Below, piece after piece: positions 36,461 to 45,547 of a stretch of DNA of 64,000 nucleotides (position 1 is its first letter; each line of letters starts with the position of its first letter). A program made the translations under genes and the position numbers. The DNA is from Flavimarina sp. Hel_I_48. Its GTDB lineage: Bacteria > Bacteroidota > Bacteroidia > Flavobacteriales > Flavobacteriaceae. The stretch is taken from positions 29,917-93,916 of the forward strand of contig NZ_JPOL01000001.1 in the NCBI RefSeq assembly GCF_000733945.1. The letters are read 5' to 3'. The notes below the pieces were generated by a model, which was given only the letters and a program-made list of their open reading frames with translations, ran no database searches and was not told where the DNA came from.

Positions 36461-37330
36461 ATGAAAAAGAAGATAATGATTCTCGGCTCTACGGGAATGC
36501 TAGGTCACCAAGTGTACTACCATTTTAAAGAAAACGGAAACTACGATATTACTGATGTTTCCTTTAGAAATAAATTGACTTCAGATAGTATAATTTTAGA
36601 CCTTCACCAAAAGGAAGAGCTTGCAAATCTCATAAAAAAAGTCAAACCCGATTATGTAATTAATTGTGTGGGAATTCTTATTAAAGGTGCAAATGACAAT
36701 CCCGCAAATGCAATTTACTTAAACTCTTATCTTCCCCATCTACTTGCACAGCTTTGTGATGATATACATGCGAAGCTCATACATGTATCAACCGATTGTG
36801 TATTTTCTGGTGATAAAGGCGGTTATACAGAACTTGATGTAAAAGATGGCAAGGATATCTATGCGAAAACCAAAGCGCTGGGTGAAGTTGAAAAAACACA
36901 TCATTTAACGCTTCGCACCTCTATTATTGGACCAGAATTAAAGAAAAATGGCGAAGGACTCTTTGACTGGTTTATGAAACAGGAAGGAGAAACAAACGGT
37001 TTTACTAAAGCTATATGGTCAGGTGTTACGACGACTCAGCTTGCTAAAGTTATCGTTTCTGCAATAGATCAAGATCTAGAAGGTCTTTACCACGTTACCA
37101 ATGGTGCATCTATTAATAAATTTGATTTATTGCAAATATTTAAAAGCATTACCGGTAAGGATATTAAAATCAATGCCGTTGAAGGAAAGCAGGTTGACAA
37201 ATCAATAGTGGATACCAGATCAGAATTGAAAATGGAAATACCCACCTATTCCGTTATGATTGATGAAATGTATTCTTTTATGAAATCTCATCATTCCCTC
37301 TATGAGAATTACAGTTTAAGCGGAAAATGA
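36461..37330 (+). CDS. RmlD-like nucleotide-sugar reductase (WbvR type)
   Basis: 289-residue SDR of the RmlD superfamily. NAD(P) motif GSTGMLGHQ, HVSTDCVFSGDKGGY and active site YAKTKALGE. It reduces the C4 keto group made by the CapE-like enzyme. CapF/WbjC, which leads to L-FucNAc, has an additional C-terminal cupin epimerase domain (about 369 residues). That domain is missing here, so the L-QuiNAc route (WbvR) fits better. It overlaps the next gene by four bases. Confidence 0.85.
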   Translation: MKKKIMILGSTGMLGHQVYYHFKENGNYDITDVSFRNKLTSDSIILDLHQKEELANLIKKVKPDYVINCVGILIKGANDNPANAIYLNSYLPHLLAQLCDDIHAKLIHVSTDCVFSGDKGGYTELDVKDGKDIYAKTKALGEVEKTHHLTLRTSIIGPELKKNGEGLFDWFMKQEGETNGFTKAIWSGVTTTQLAKVIVSAIDQDLEGLYHVTNGASINKFDLLQIFKSITGKDIKINAVEGKQVDKSIVDTRSELKMEIPTYSVMIDEMYSFMKSHHSLYENYSLSGK

Positions 37331-38511
37331 AAATATTATTATTAGTAGATGATTACCTGCCGCAGAGTACTAAAATTGGCGCAAAAATGATGCATGAACT
37401 TGGAGTAGCCCTTATACATTCTGGTCACAGTGTAAGTGTTGTTACCCCAGATCATCGTATCGATAAAAATTACGTACACGAAGTTTTGGATGGAGTAAAT
37501 GTATATCGTTTTAAATCTGGCGATGTCAAGGCAGAATCTAAAATCAAAAGAGCGATTAATGAAACGCTCTTGTCGTATAATGCTTGGAGGCATCTGAAAG
37601 ATATTTTCATTAAGAATCCTTGTGAATTGATTGTTTATTATTCTCCCTCAATTTTCTTTGGAAGTTTAGTTAATAAGCTAAAACAAAAATGGTCAGCCAG
37701 AAGCTATCTCATTCTAAGGGATATCTTTCCCCAATGGGTTATAGATCATGGAATGATAAAGGAAAAATCTATTATAGCTACTTATTTTAGGGCCTTTGAG
37801 AGGAAAAATTATAAGGCAGCTGATAGCATTGGGCTTCAATCTCCTAAAAATCTAGAATGGTTTCAAAATAAATTTGGTCTCAAAAATAAGACAGAAGTTC
37901 TCTACAATTGGAGCAGTGAGAAACCTGTAATAAATTCCAATAACTCATTTAGGATTAAATACCATCTTACTGATAAAATTGTATTATTCTACGGTGGTAA
38001 TATGGGAGAAGCGCAAGATATGATGAATCTGGTAAGACTTGCTCAAAAATTATCAAATTATAAGAATGCACATTTTGTTTTTGCGGGATCAGGCAATGAA
38101 TTTGATTTAGTAAAAGAATCTATTGAAAAATTTAGCTTAACAAACATTCTGCTCTTGGAGCCGGTAAATCAAAAAACTTACAGAATGATGCTCAGTGAGT
38201 TTGACATTGGTCTTTTTACTTTACATAAAGAACATTCAACCTATAATTTTCCTGGAAAATTACTAGGATATATGTCGCAAGGCTTACCAATTTTGGGTAG
38301 TGTAAATAATGGTAATGACGTTGTTGAGACTATCGAAAACGCTGGAGCAGGTTTTGTTACTTATAATGGTAATGACAATAAATTTTTAGAAAATACTAGA
38401 TATTTATTGGATAATGATCAAAAAAGGATTGAGATGGGCAACAATTCTTTAGACCTTCTTAAAACCAAATTTTCAGTTGAAGCAGCTGTTGATAAAGTAA
38501 CTCAGATTTAA
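37327..38511 (+). CDS. WbuB-like glycosyltransferase (GT4), probable L-FucNAc/L-QuiNAc transferase
   Basis: 394 residues, GT-B. The N-terminal MKILLLVDDYLPQSTKIGAK and the LILRDIFPQWVIDHGMIKE segment match the WbuB family, which transfers N-acetyl-L-fucosamine or its C4 epimer. It is translationally coupled (ATGA) to the sugar-nucleotide pathway just upstream, which supports that donor. Last gene of the left block. Confidence 0.85.
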   Translation: MKILLLVDDYLPQSTKIGAKMMHELGVALIHSGHSVSVVTPDHRIDKNYVHEVLDGVNVYRFKSGDVKAESKIKRAINETLLSYNAWRHLKDIFIKNPCELIVYYSPSIFFGSLVNKLKQKWSARSYLILRDIFPQWVIDHGMIKEKSIIATYFRAFERKNYKAADSIGLQSPKNLEWFQNKFGLKNKTEVLYNWSSEKPVINSNNSFRIKYHLTDKIVLFYGGNMGEAQDMMNLVRLAQKLSNYKNAHFVFAGSGNEFDLVKESIEKFSLTNILLLEPVNQKTYRMMLSEFDIGLFTLHKEHSTYNFPGKLLGYMSQGLPILGSVNNGNDVVETIENAGAGFVTYNGNDNKFLENTRYLLDNDQKRIEMGNNSLDLLKTKFSVEAAVDKVTQI

Positions 38512-38585
38512 TACCTCAGTGGTAAATATGAAGTTTTTAGTTCAGATATCTTTATGTAGTGAAATACAATAAAACCGCATTTTCT

Positions 38586-38624
38586 ATGCCCAAAATCGCC
38601 ATTATTGCCACTACCCCGTCCTAA
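38586..38624 (+). pseudogene. Possible remnant of a glycosyltransferase N-terminus
   Basis: Inside the 149-nt gap where the two blocks converge, an ATG opens MPKIAIIATTPS and then meets TAA and TAG. The twelve residues look like the first beta-strand of a Rossmann-type glycosyltransferase, and local GC is higher than in both flanks. The match is very short, so chance is possible. Confidence 0.3.
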
Positions 38625-38660
38625 TTTTAGGATGGCTATACAATTCTTAAAACAAAAATT

Positions 38661-39509
38661 TTATTTGACATGCTTTCTTATACGTTGGGTATAAAATTTA
38701 TGTAAGCGATTTCCCATAAGATTATTAAGGTTTACAATCGTAAAATTCTTAACCGCTGTAAAAAACCCTTTATGCCTTGAGGTATATCTAAATTCTGCTA
38801 CAGGATCTACCCCAAGCGGGGAATACAAAAACCTAAACCTATTCGCTAAGGTCGTATCAGGTTTTCTGCCACGTAGGACCAAAAGCTCGTTTCGCTCGCA
38901 ACTGCCCAGATATTCTGGTGTGGTATAAACGTGGATGTTGTTTTTTTGTGCCCGAAGACCGTAGTCATAGTCCCCCAGATGATGCCGGAAGGAAGCATCA
39001 AGAATACCTATTGTATCAACAACAGACTGCGGTACAAATACAACATTACCGTTCATAAAATGGATTTGCTGTAAGTTGCCGTTAGGTTCTATGGGATTTG
39101 TATATAAATCTTTGCCACCATATGTAAATGTTCCTGTTTCCGGATCATTGATTGCGGCGCATATGATGTGTTGATTTCCCTGTGTTTCGCTGTAAGCGAT
39201 AAGGCACGCTAGTGCCTTTTCATAGAGCAGGGTGTCATCATTCAGCCAGATATAAGCATTATAATCTGATTCGGCTTTGATAGCGGTCTGCCAGGCCAGC
39301 CTCATGCCACCGTTCCAGAAGAGATCACCGCTACCCTCGATCACATGCACTTGTGGAAATTCTTGTCTCACTGCCTGCCCTGTACCATCTGTACTCCCGT
39401 CGTCAACGAGATAGATATCAAAATCCCCCTGCTGGTCCAGCAGTCGGCGTAAGCAGCTTAAGGTAATCTGCTTGCGGTTGAAACAAGTCATCAGGACAGC
39501 CGTTTTCAT
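38661..39509 (-). CDS. Glycosyltransferase family 2 protein (rhamnosyltransferase-like)
   Basis: 282 residues: MTCFNRKQITLSCLRRLL, LVDDGSTDGTGQAV, GSGDLFWNGGMRLAW and WLNDDTLL with the DD metal site, then HLGDYDYGLRAQK. The GDLFWNGGMR segment is typical of the GT2 branch that includes rhamnosyltransferases. It is last in the right block, one base after the sialyltransferase-like gene. The rml genes in the same block would supply dTDP-rhamnose. Confidence 0.85.
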   Translation of the reverse strand: MKTAVLMTCFNRKQITLSCLRRLLDQQGDFDIYLVDDGSTDGTGQAVRQEFPQVHVIEGSGDLFWNGGMRLAWQTAIKAESDYNAYIWLNDDTLLYEKALACLIAYSETQGNQHIICAAINDPETGTFTYGGKDLYTNPIEPNGNLQQIHFMNGNVVFVPQSVVDTIGILDASFRHHLGDYDYGLRAQKNNIHVYTTPEYLGSCERNELLVLRGRKPDTTLANRFRFLYSPLGVDPVAEFRYTSRHKGFFTAVKNFTIVNLNNLMGNRLHKFYTQRIRKHVK

Positions 39510-39510
39510 G

Positions 39511-40512
39511 CTATTGATTTTGTGGGATTTTGTTATTGACTATATCGTTTAGTTCCTCCAGATTTTTTGGGAAATAAACTTTTCCGGAATTTAAGTTGCT
39601 TATCAGGTAGTTTTTATAAGTACGCTGCCGTTCTTCACTTACCGGCTCTAAATAATCCACCAGGGATATCCCTATGCGGTTGCTTTGTGCTGCTTCTGTC
39701 ACGGCACTGGTTGTATATCCTATAAAAACATCAAACCTGGAAAGCAGAACATTGGCCGGTATAAAAGAAGGCACCTCATCAAGTTCTTTTTCCCTGGAAA
39801 ATTTATTGGGATATCTTGGATGGGCTTTGACAATTATATTATCGTTCCCAAAGTATTCAATTAACGCATCCATTTTTGTGGTGTATTCCTCTTCTTCAAC
39901 ATGATTGAGTTCCACAATAGTGCCCGTAAGAAGTAGGATTTTCGCGTGGTTGGACATAGGGAAAATCTGCCCTATTAGCCCATTGATATGGGTATGGTCA
40001 ATTTCAACTTTTATTGTTTTTGCTTTTGTTTTTGCAAAAAAGCTGTCTTTTATCTTATAAATATAAACCTGCCCATTATACAAAGGGCTAAGCGCCGTGT
40101 TATAGATAAACCGGGAATAGGCAACCTCAATAATGGATTGTAGGGACCAGTGTTCCCTAAACTTCAAATCATTGAAAATAGGGACAAAAAAAAGTTGGGA
40201 TTCCGAAGAAAGCTTTGTTATAAGCCAGTTTTCAAAACCGCCAAATGAACTATGAAAAAAATAAATACTTTTAAAGTCGTAGGCTCGCATTTCCTTTAAA
40301 ATCAAAGGGCGCTGCTTAGTATAAAAATAAGGTCGTCTCGTATTTAATCTGCCCCTGAAGTAAATCTCAACATGGGGTAATGCCAGCTTTTCAAAGAATT
40401 CCCTAATTCCTGCTTCGTAAGTATAAACGACAACCTGCTCCCCTTTGCGCTCATTGATAATGGTGAGCACCGTAGGAATAAAAAGATTGGAAAGACAGAA
40501 TAGTAATACCAT
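39511..40512 (-). CDS. Sialyltransferase-like / polysialyltransferase-like glycosyltransferase (GT52-type)
   Basis: 333 residues. The C-terminal half carries features shared by bacterial GT52, GT38 and polysialyltransferase-like enzymes: an HP motif at 231-232 (IIVKAHPRYPNKF) and a downstream Ser/Thr motif GYTTSAVTEAA near 265-275, where the CMP phosphate is held. The N-terminal EAGIREFFEKL region would bind acceptor. I do not see a signal peptide. Family assignment rests on these motifs alone. With CMP-legionaminate genes in the window it is the best candidate transferase for that sugar. Confidence 0.55.
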   Translation of the reverse strand: MVLLFCLSNLFIPTVLTIINERKGEQVVVYTYEAGIREFFEKLALPHVEIYFRGRLNTRRPYFYTKQRPLILKEMRAYDFKSIYFFHSSFGGFENWLITKLSSESQLFFVPIFNDLKFREHWSLQSIIEVAYSRFIYNTALSPLYNGQVYIYKIKDSFFAKTKAKTIKVEIDHTHINGLIGQIFPMSNHAKILLLTGTIVELNHVEEEEYTTKMDALIEYFGNDNIIVKAHPRYPNKFSREKELDEVPSFIPANVLLSRFDVFIGYTTSAVTEAAQSNRIGISLVDYLEPVSEERQRTYKNYLISNLNSGKVYFPKNLEELNDIVNNKIPQNQ

Positions 40513-40515
40513 GTT

Positions 40516-41070
40516 TTAAAAAAATTTGCCCTGATTTTTAAGAGTTTCAAACTGCTCTATATTTCTATATTTAAGTATTTTAATAGGATTTCCACCCACA
40601 ATGGCGTATTTAGGAACATCTTTAGATAATACAGCGCCGCCAGCAATAACAGCCCCCTCCCCTATATGTACCCCGGGCATAATGGTCACATTTGCACCGC
40701 ACCATACAAAATCCTCTATAACAATTTTTCCCGGAATGCTTATTTCATCATAAGGGATTTTAGATTCACTGGTGTAGTTATGGTTTGTCGAGAACATAGT
40801 AAGTCCCCTTCCAGTATGAAAGTAACGACCTATCGTAACCCCGCCATCACATTGAATAAAGGTATTTGATTTTAAATGGCTTGTTTTATCGATTTTAAAT
40901 TTAGAAAGATCCCCGGAAATGGTTAGTCCTCCCCTGCCCTGACGAACGTATTTCACACGAACTCCATTTTTTTGCATGCGCGCTAGATTGCATTGCTCTA
41001 TAAGCTCACCAACCCAGTTTATAAAAAGATCAATTTTAAAAAATAAGAAAAATCTAACCAATATTCGCAT
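40516..41070 (-). CDS. Hexapeptide-repeat acetyltransferase (O-acetyltransferase, WcaF/maltose-acetyltransferase-like)
   Basis: 184 residues. A left-handed beta-helix begins near 70, with repeats such as [20 protein letters not shown] and the catalytic-type segment [10 protein letters not shown]. The closing turn [24 protein letters not shown] is followed by [11 protein letters not shown], the usual family end. It probably acetylates a sugar of the repeat unit. Three bases separate its stop from the sialyltransferase-like gene. Confidence 0.85.
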   Translation of the reverse strand: MRILVRFFLFFKIDLFINWVGELIEQCNLARMQKNGVRVKYVRQGRGGLTISGDLSKFKIDKTSHLKSNTFIQCDGGVTIGRYFHTGRGLTMFSTNHNYTSESKIPYDEISIPGKIVIEDFVWCGANVTIMPGVHIGEGAVIAGGAVLSKDVPKYAIVGGNPIKILKYRNIEQFETLKNQGKFF

Positions 41071-41103
41071 AGCTATAGTACTTGCTGTTGCATTGAATTC
41101 ACT

Positions 41104-42519
41104 TTATATTGTTTTCAAAAGTAAAATACTTTTCCATTTATATAAAATAATCAAGAATCCCACTATTAATATAAAACCGACCTTAAGAAGGAGGAAAGTA
41201 AGCCCGGCGGGGAGATAAAAAGTATTTATAATAACGAAAAGTGCAAAAAGTATGAATAAAGGAACAATTTCTTTCCATTTATATGGAATAAAATAATACC
41301 GTTTTGCAATCTTATAAACCAGGAGGAAAAATAGGACCTGTGTAATGAGTGTGGCCCATGCAGCCCCTAGATAACCATAATTTTTTATAAGCAAAAAATT
41401 AAGTGCTATATTAACTCCTGCGGCGACGAGGTTAATATTCATAATTACCAGCGTCTTTTTCTCCTGATGGAAGGAAAGGTTCTGCAACGATATCATTTGA
41501 ATAAAAAAAGTACCAAAAGCTATAAGCGGAATTACCGTATATGTTACCTGATATTCCTTATCGAAAAAGAGATAAATAATATCTTTAGATAAAAAGGCCA
41601 CCACAAAAGTGACGAGCAACATAAAGACCACTAAAATATTATTGACCTGAAAAAGTTTACTCTTTGAACGTATTTTATCTTCACTATTTGCCAACTTATA
41701 GAATAATGGATTATATGCCATGAGCACTGCAACCGCTGCAAATTGTACGAGTTGGCCTATTTTATATCCCAGGGAATATATGCCCACACTATAGGTACCA
41801 AAATAGCGCTCAATAAATATACGGTCAGACATATTCACTATCCATGCGGAGAGTACTAAGGGTACGAGAGGTAAACAATAACGTAAGGTCTTTTTTAATA
41901 GTGCCATTTTAAAAGTAAAATGGGTAACACCCACCGTTGCTGGTAATAGAAAGATCAAACTCAGCCCACCCCCTACAGCAGCACCTTTAAGCATTCCTAA
42001 AGCTCCTTCTTCTTTAAAAATGACAAACCATATAACCGGTAAAACCTTTACGGTAAGAAGTAAGAGCGAAAACAGCAAATATTTACCTGCCTGTTGTTTT
42101 ACCTGGAATGATATAAGGGGAACCAGTTCAAAGGTAGCGAAGAAGGCAGTTATGATCGCATAAACGTAAAAAGGCGCAAAAGGTATGGATTTATAAATTT
42201 CACCAACGGGGCGATTGAGCAAAAACAGCAATAGACAAATACTAATGGAAAGTACAAGAATGGAAAGGGACACCGTTCCCAAAAAATCTTTTTTCTCACT
42301 TTCCGTTTTGTAATCAAAGAATAGGCGATATATAGATCGCTCTAATCCCAGAGTAAAGAAAATAAGAATAATCCCTGAGAATACCTGCATTGAATTGACT
42401 ATACCATAATCATCTGGAGTAAGATATTTAAGATATAAGGGTAATAAAAGAAAACTTAAAGCTTTAGTGATAAAGTTACCTATGCTATAGTATACCGTAT
42501 TCTTAAGGAGTTTTGCCAT
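41104..42519 (-). CDS. Polysaccharide repeat-unit flippase (Wzx type), right block
   Basis: 471 residues, about 12-14 membrane helices, MOP superfamily. The N-terminal KNTVYYSIGNFITKALSFLL and LPLYLKYLTPDDYGIVN are the conserved polysaccharide-transporter opening. It differs clearly from the left-block flippase. No polymerase gene accompanies it in the right block. Confidence 0.88.
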   Translation of the reverse strand: MAKLLKNTVYYSIGNFITKALSFLLLPLYLKYLTPDDYGIVNSMQVFSGIILIFFTLGLERSIYRLFFDYKTESEKKDFLGTVSLSILVLSISICLLLFLLNRPVGEIYKSIPFAPFYVYAIITAFFATFELVPLISFQVKQQAGKYLLFSLLLLTVKVLPVIWFVIFKEEGALGMLKGAAVGGGLSLIFLLPATVGVTHFTFKMALLKKTLRYCLPLVPLVLSAWIVNMSDRIFIERYFGTYSVGIYSLGYKIGQLVQFAAVAVLMAYNPLFYKLANSEDKIRSKSKLFQVNNILVVFMLLVTFVVAFLSKDIIYLFFDKEYQVTYTVIPLIAFGTFFIQMISLQNLSFHQEKKTLVIMNINLVAAGVNIALNFLLIKNYGYLGAAWATLITQVLFFLLVYKIAKRYYFIPYKWKEIVPLFILFALFVIINTFYLPAGLTFLLLKVGFILIVGFLIILYKWKSILLLKTI

Positions 42520-43087
42520 AAATGAATGCCGAATGCAAATTTTCTGGGCGCCTTCAAATAATACAAACTTTTATTATCATTTTGAAAAGACTTTATAAGC
42601 GCATTTCCTGCAAAAATATAACTTTTATAATAGTTGTTGCGGCAAATAAGTCATTAACATTGTAAGAGCTGTAGCGCTGTATAGCCTTTGATTTCATTTG
42701 TACTTAAGCAGTATTCATGATGAAGCCTCCCATGAAAAATATTATATAAGAGATGCGTAAGCGCGCTTCTATTTGCGCTATTTGAAGATCTTATTATAAA
42801 GTTTATAAATTACTCAACTTTAAGAGCGCATATTTGTTTTTGCCTATAAGCAGTATAAGTATTATCTGAAATTTCCTTTACGGAAATAGAACGATAAGAC
42901 GATATTTTATTAAAGCTATGAGAATGGTCTGATAGCGAATTTTTTTAAACATTATAATACTGTGTGTGGTGCATTACTAAATATAGTAAAAATTCAGCGC
43001 CATGATTAGCATGCCATTGACAGTTAGAATCCAATATAAATAGGGTATAGAATTTAAAATGCTGTACAAAAAGATGCCAACAGAAAT
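42520..43087. other. 568-nt gap upstream of the right-block flippase
   Basis: AT-rich, with stops in all frames, and I see no gene. A CAAAAATA at 42611-42618 reads on the minus strand as TATTTTTG, fitting the Bacteroidota -7 box TAnnTTTG, with CAAA (a -33 TTTG on the minus strand) at 42643-42646. The spacing is a little long. It may be the flippase promoter, separating this part of the block from fcl. Confidence 0.35.
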
Positions 43088-44212
43088 TTATAATCCCTGA
43101 TTTTTTGTTGCATACCACTCATAAACCCTTTGTAATCCTTCCTCTAACTGCACACTATGCTCCCAACCCAGATCGTGTAATTTGGTCACATCCGTTAATT
43201 TTCGCATGGTACCATCCGGTTTTTGATCATTAAAGTCGAAATCACCATCAAAACCTATGGTCTTCTTAATTAATTCCGCTAATGCCTTTATAGAAATATC
43301 TCTACCAGAACCTATATTGATATGGGTGTTTCTAATTTCTTTTCCCTTAGTATTTCCTGATTGTACTACATCAGTAAAATTGCGGTTCTCCATAAGGAAC
43401 ACACAGGCATCGGCCATGTCCTCACTCCATAAAAACTCGCGCATGGGCTTACCACTGCCCCATATCTCTACATGCACCTTATTATTTCCACCTGAACTGT
43501 TCTTATCAACAGAAATCCCATATTTCTTTAACATAGCAAGGATTTCGCTCTTGTCTGCTTTACCATTTAACCCTTCTATAGGGCGCCTATTTAGATCTTC
43601 CTCTACAACTTTCCAGTTATTTTCCCCTAAAGCCTTACCTAAATGAATCTTTCGTATTAAAGCTGGCAGCACGTGGGATTTTTCAAGGTCAAAATTATCA
43701 TTGGGACCATACAGATTTGTGGGCATCACCGATATAAAATTGGTGTCATACTGCAGGTTGTAACTTTCGCACATTTTTATACCCGCTATCTTGGCTATTG
43801 CATAAGGCTCATTAGTATATTCTAAAACATCTGTCAGCAAATATTCCTCTTTCATAGGCTGAGGGCAACTTTTGGGATAAATACAGGTACTGCCCAAAAA
43901 CATTAATTTTTTTACCCCATGTACATAACTTTGATGAATCACATTATTCTGAATCATCATATTAACGTAGATAAAATCAGCTCTATACGTATTATTTGCA
44001 ACGATACCGCCCACCTTTGCAGCGGCTAGAAAAACATAATCCGGCTTTTCTTTTAAAAAAAATTGAGCTACTGCAACGCTATCGGTTAAGTCAAGTTCCT
44101 TATGCGTTCGCGTGACTACATTAGCATACCCTTTTCGTCCTAAATTTTGCAATAATGCACTACCCACGAGTCCGCGATGCCCTGCTACATATATTTTTGA
44201 ATCTTTATTCAT
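43088..44212 (-). CDS. fcl: GDP-L-fucose synthase
   Basis: 374 residues, dual 3,5-epimerase/4-reductase converting GDP-4-keto-6-deoxymannose to GDP-L-fucose. NADP motif GHRGLVGSALLQ, FLGSTCIYPKSCPQP, active site EPYAIAKIAG and TNLYGPNDNFD. It is about 50 residues longer than the E. coli enzyme because of an insertion near 198-248 (from VVEEDLNRRPIEG to SSGGNNKV) before IWGSGKPMREFL. Longer variants are known in Bacteroidota. It pairs with gmd 151 nt upstream. Confidence 0.95.
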   Translation of the reverse strand: MNKDSKIYVAGHRGLVGSALLQNLGRKGYANVVTRTHKELDLTDSVAVAQFFLKEKPDYVFLAAAKVGGIVANNTYRADFIYVNMMIQNNVIHQSYVHGVKKLMFLGSTCIYPKSCPQPMKEEYLLTDVLEYTNEPYAIAKIAGIKMCESYNLQYDTNFISVMPTNLYGPNDNFDLEKSHVLPALIRKIHLGKALGENNWKVVEEDLNRRPIEGLNGKADKSEILAMLKKYGISVDKNSSGGNNKVHVEIWGSGKPMREFLWSEDMADACVFLMENRNFTDVVQSGNTKGKEIRNTHINIGSGRDISIKALAELIKKTIGFDGDFDFNDQKPDGTMRKLTDVTKLHDLGWEHSVQLEEGLQRVYEWYATKNQGL

Positions 44213-44363
44213 TCCTATTTTATATATACATTTAAAGTAGGCTCAAACCGTAAATCTGAACGGCAAAAAAGTTCTGAAACCAGAATTTATACAATGTTTT
44301 AGAATCAAACTTTTATAACGCTGTTGGAACTTTGCATTGACTAAATTAGTTCAGTAGATTTTA

Positions 44364-45476
44364 TTATTCAAAATAGTTAAAAGTTTGATAGCCGCCATCC
44401 CTAAGATATTGATCTTTCCGCATTAGTTTGACATCACTTTTCATCATATCTTTTACTAAATCCTTCAATTCATATTCTGGTGTCCAGCCCAACTTATTAT
44501 TTGCCTTAGATGCATCCCCTATAAGCAATTCTACCTCAGTGGGTCTAAAATATTTAGGGTCTACAGCAAGTACCTCACTTCCTACTTCTAATTGGTATTC
44601 AGGGTTGGCACATGATTTTATATAAGCTTTTTCATCCACTCCTTTTCCTTTGAATTCAAGTGTAATACCCACCTCCTGAAAGGCCATACGTACAAAATCA
44701 CGTACAGAGGTTGTCTTTCCTGTGGCAATTACCCAATCTTCTGCTTCATCAGCCTGAAGGATCATCCACATCATACGCACATAATCCTTGGCATGACCCC
44801 AGTCCCGCTGAGCATCTAGATTTCCTAAAAAAACTTTATCCTGAAGGCCGAGGGCGATACGTGCTGTGGCACGTGTAATTTTTCGGGTTACAAAAGTTTC
44901 TCCGCGTATGGGAGACTCATGGTTGAATAAAATACCATTACAGGCAAACATATCATAAGCTTCTCTATAATTTACGGTGATCCAGTATGCATATATCTTT
45001 GCTACGGCATAAGGGCTTCGTGGATAAAATGGAGTGGTTTCAGTCTGAGGGACTTCCTGCACTTTACCGTACAATTCTGATGTGGAAGCCTGATAAATTC
45101 TTGTTTTTTTCTCTAGCCCCAAAAGGCGTACCGCGTCCAGGATACGCAAAGTACCAAGACCATCTGCGTTGCCCGTATATTCAGGTGTTTCAAAAGACAC
45201 CTGTACATGACTCATCGCAGCCAGGTTATATATCTCGTCTGGTTGAATTTCCTGTATAAGCCGTATCAGGTTCGTACTGTCAGTCATATCACCATAATGC
45301 AGAATAAAATTCCGGTTTTCTACATGTGGATCTTGATAAAGGTGGTCTACACGGTCAGTATTAAAGAGTGACGCCCTGCGCTTCAAACCGTGTACGATAT
45401 ATCCTTTTTTTAGTAGAAACTCACTTAGATAAGCACCATCCTGACCGGTGACACCTGTAATAAATGCAATTTTCAT
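44364..45476 (-). CDS. gmd: GDP-mannose 4,6-dehydratase
   Basis: 370 residues, first step from GDP-mannose to GDP-L-fucose. NADP motif [15 protein letters not shown], the [14 protein letters not shown] stretch, [15 protein letters not shown], active site [10 protein letters not shown], and [16 protein letters not shown]. Full length for the family. GDP-mannose itself must come from manB/manC genes elsewhere. Confidence 0.97.
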   Translation of the reverse strand: MKIAFITGVTGQDGAYLSEFLLKKGYIVHGLKRRASLFNTDRVDHLYQDPHVENRNFILHYGDMTDSTNLIRLIQEIQPDEIYNLAAMSHVQVSFETPEYTGNADGLGTLRILDAVRLLGLEKKTRIYQASTSELYGKVQEVPQTETTPFYPRSPYAVAKIYAYWITVNYREAYDMFACNGILFNHESPIRGETFVTRKITRATARIALGLQDKVFLGNLDAQRDWGHAKDYVRMMWMILQADEAEDWVIATGKTTSVRDFVRMAFQEVGITLEFKGKGVDEKAYIKSCANPEYQLEVGSEVLAVDPKYFRPTEVELLIGDASKANNKLGWTPEYELKDLVKDMMKSDVKLMRKDQYLRDGGYQTFNYFE

Positions 45477-45547
45477 GGTATGATTGTTTTAAGGTATTCG
45501 TATTTAGCTGGTTCAAGAATAAAAGTAAGTAATCTTATTTTGAACTT

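Noticed and set aside
42841..42920. Possible third copy of the 84-nt leader element on the minus strand
   Set aside because: Only a short AGTATAAGT-like core is shared and the rest does not align, so I do not count it as a copy.
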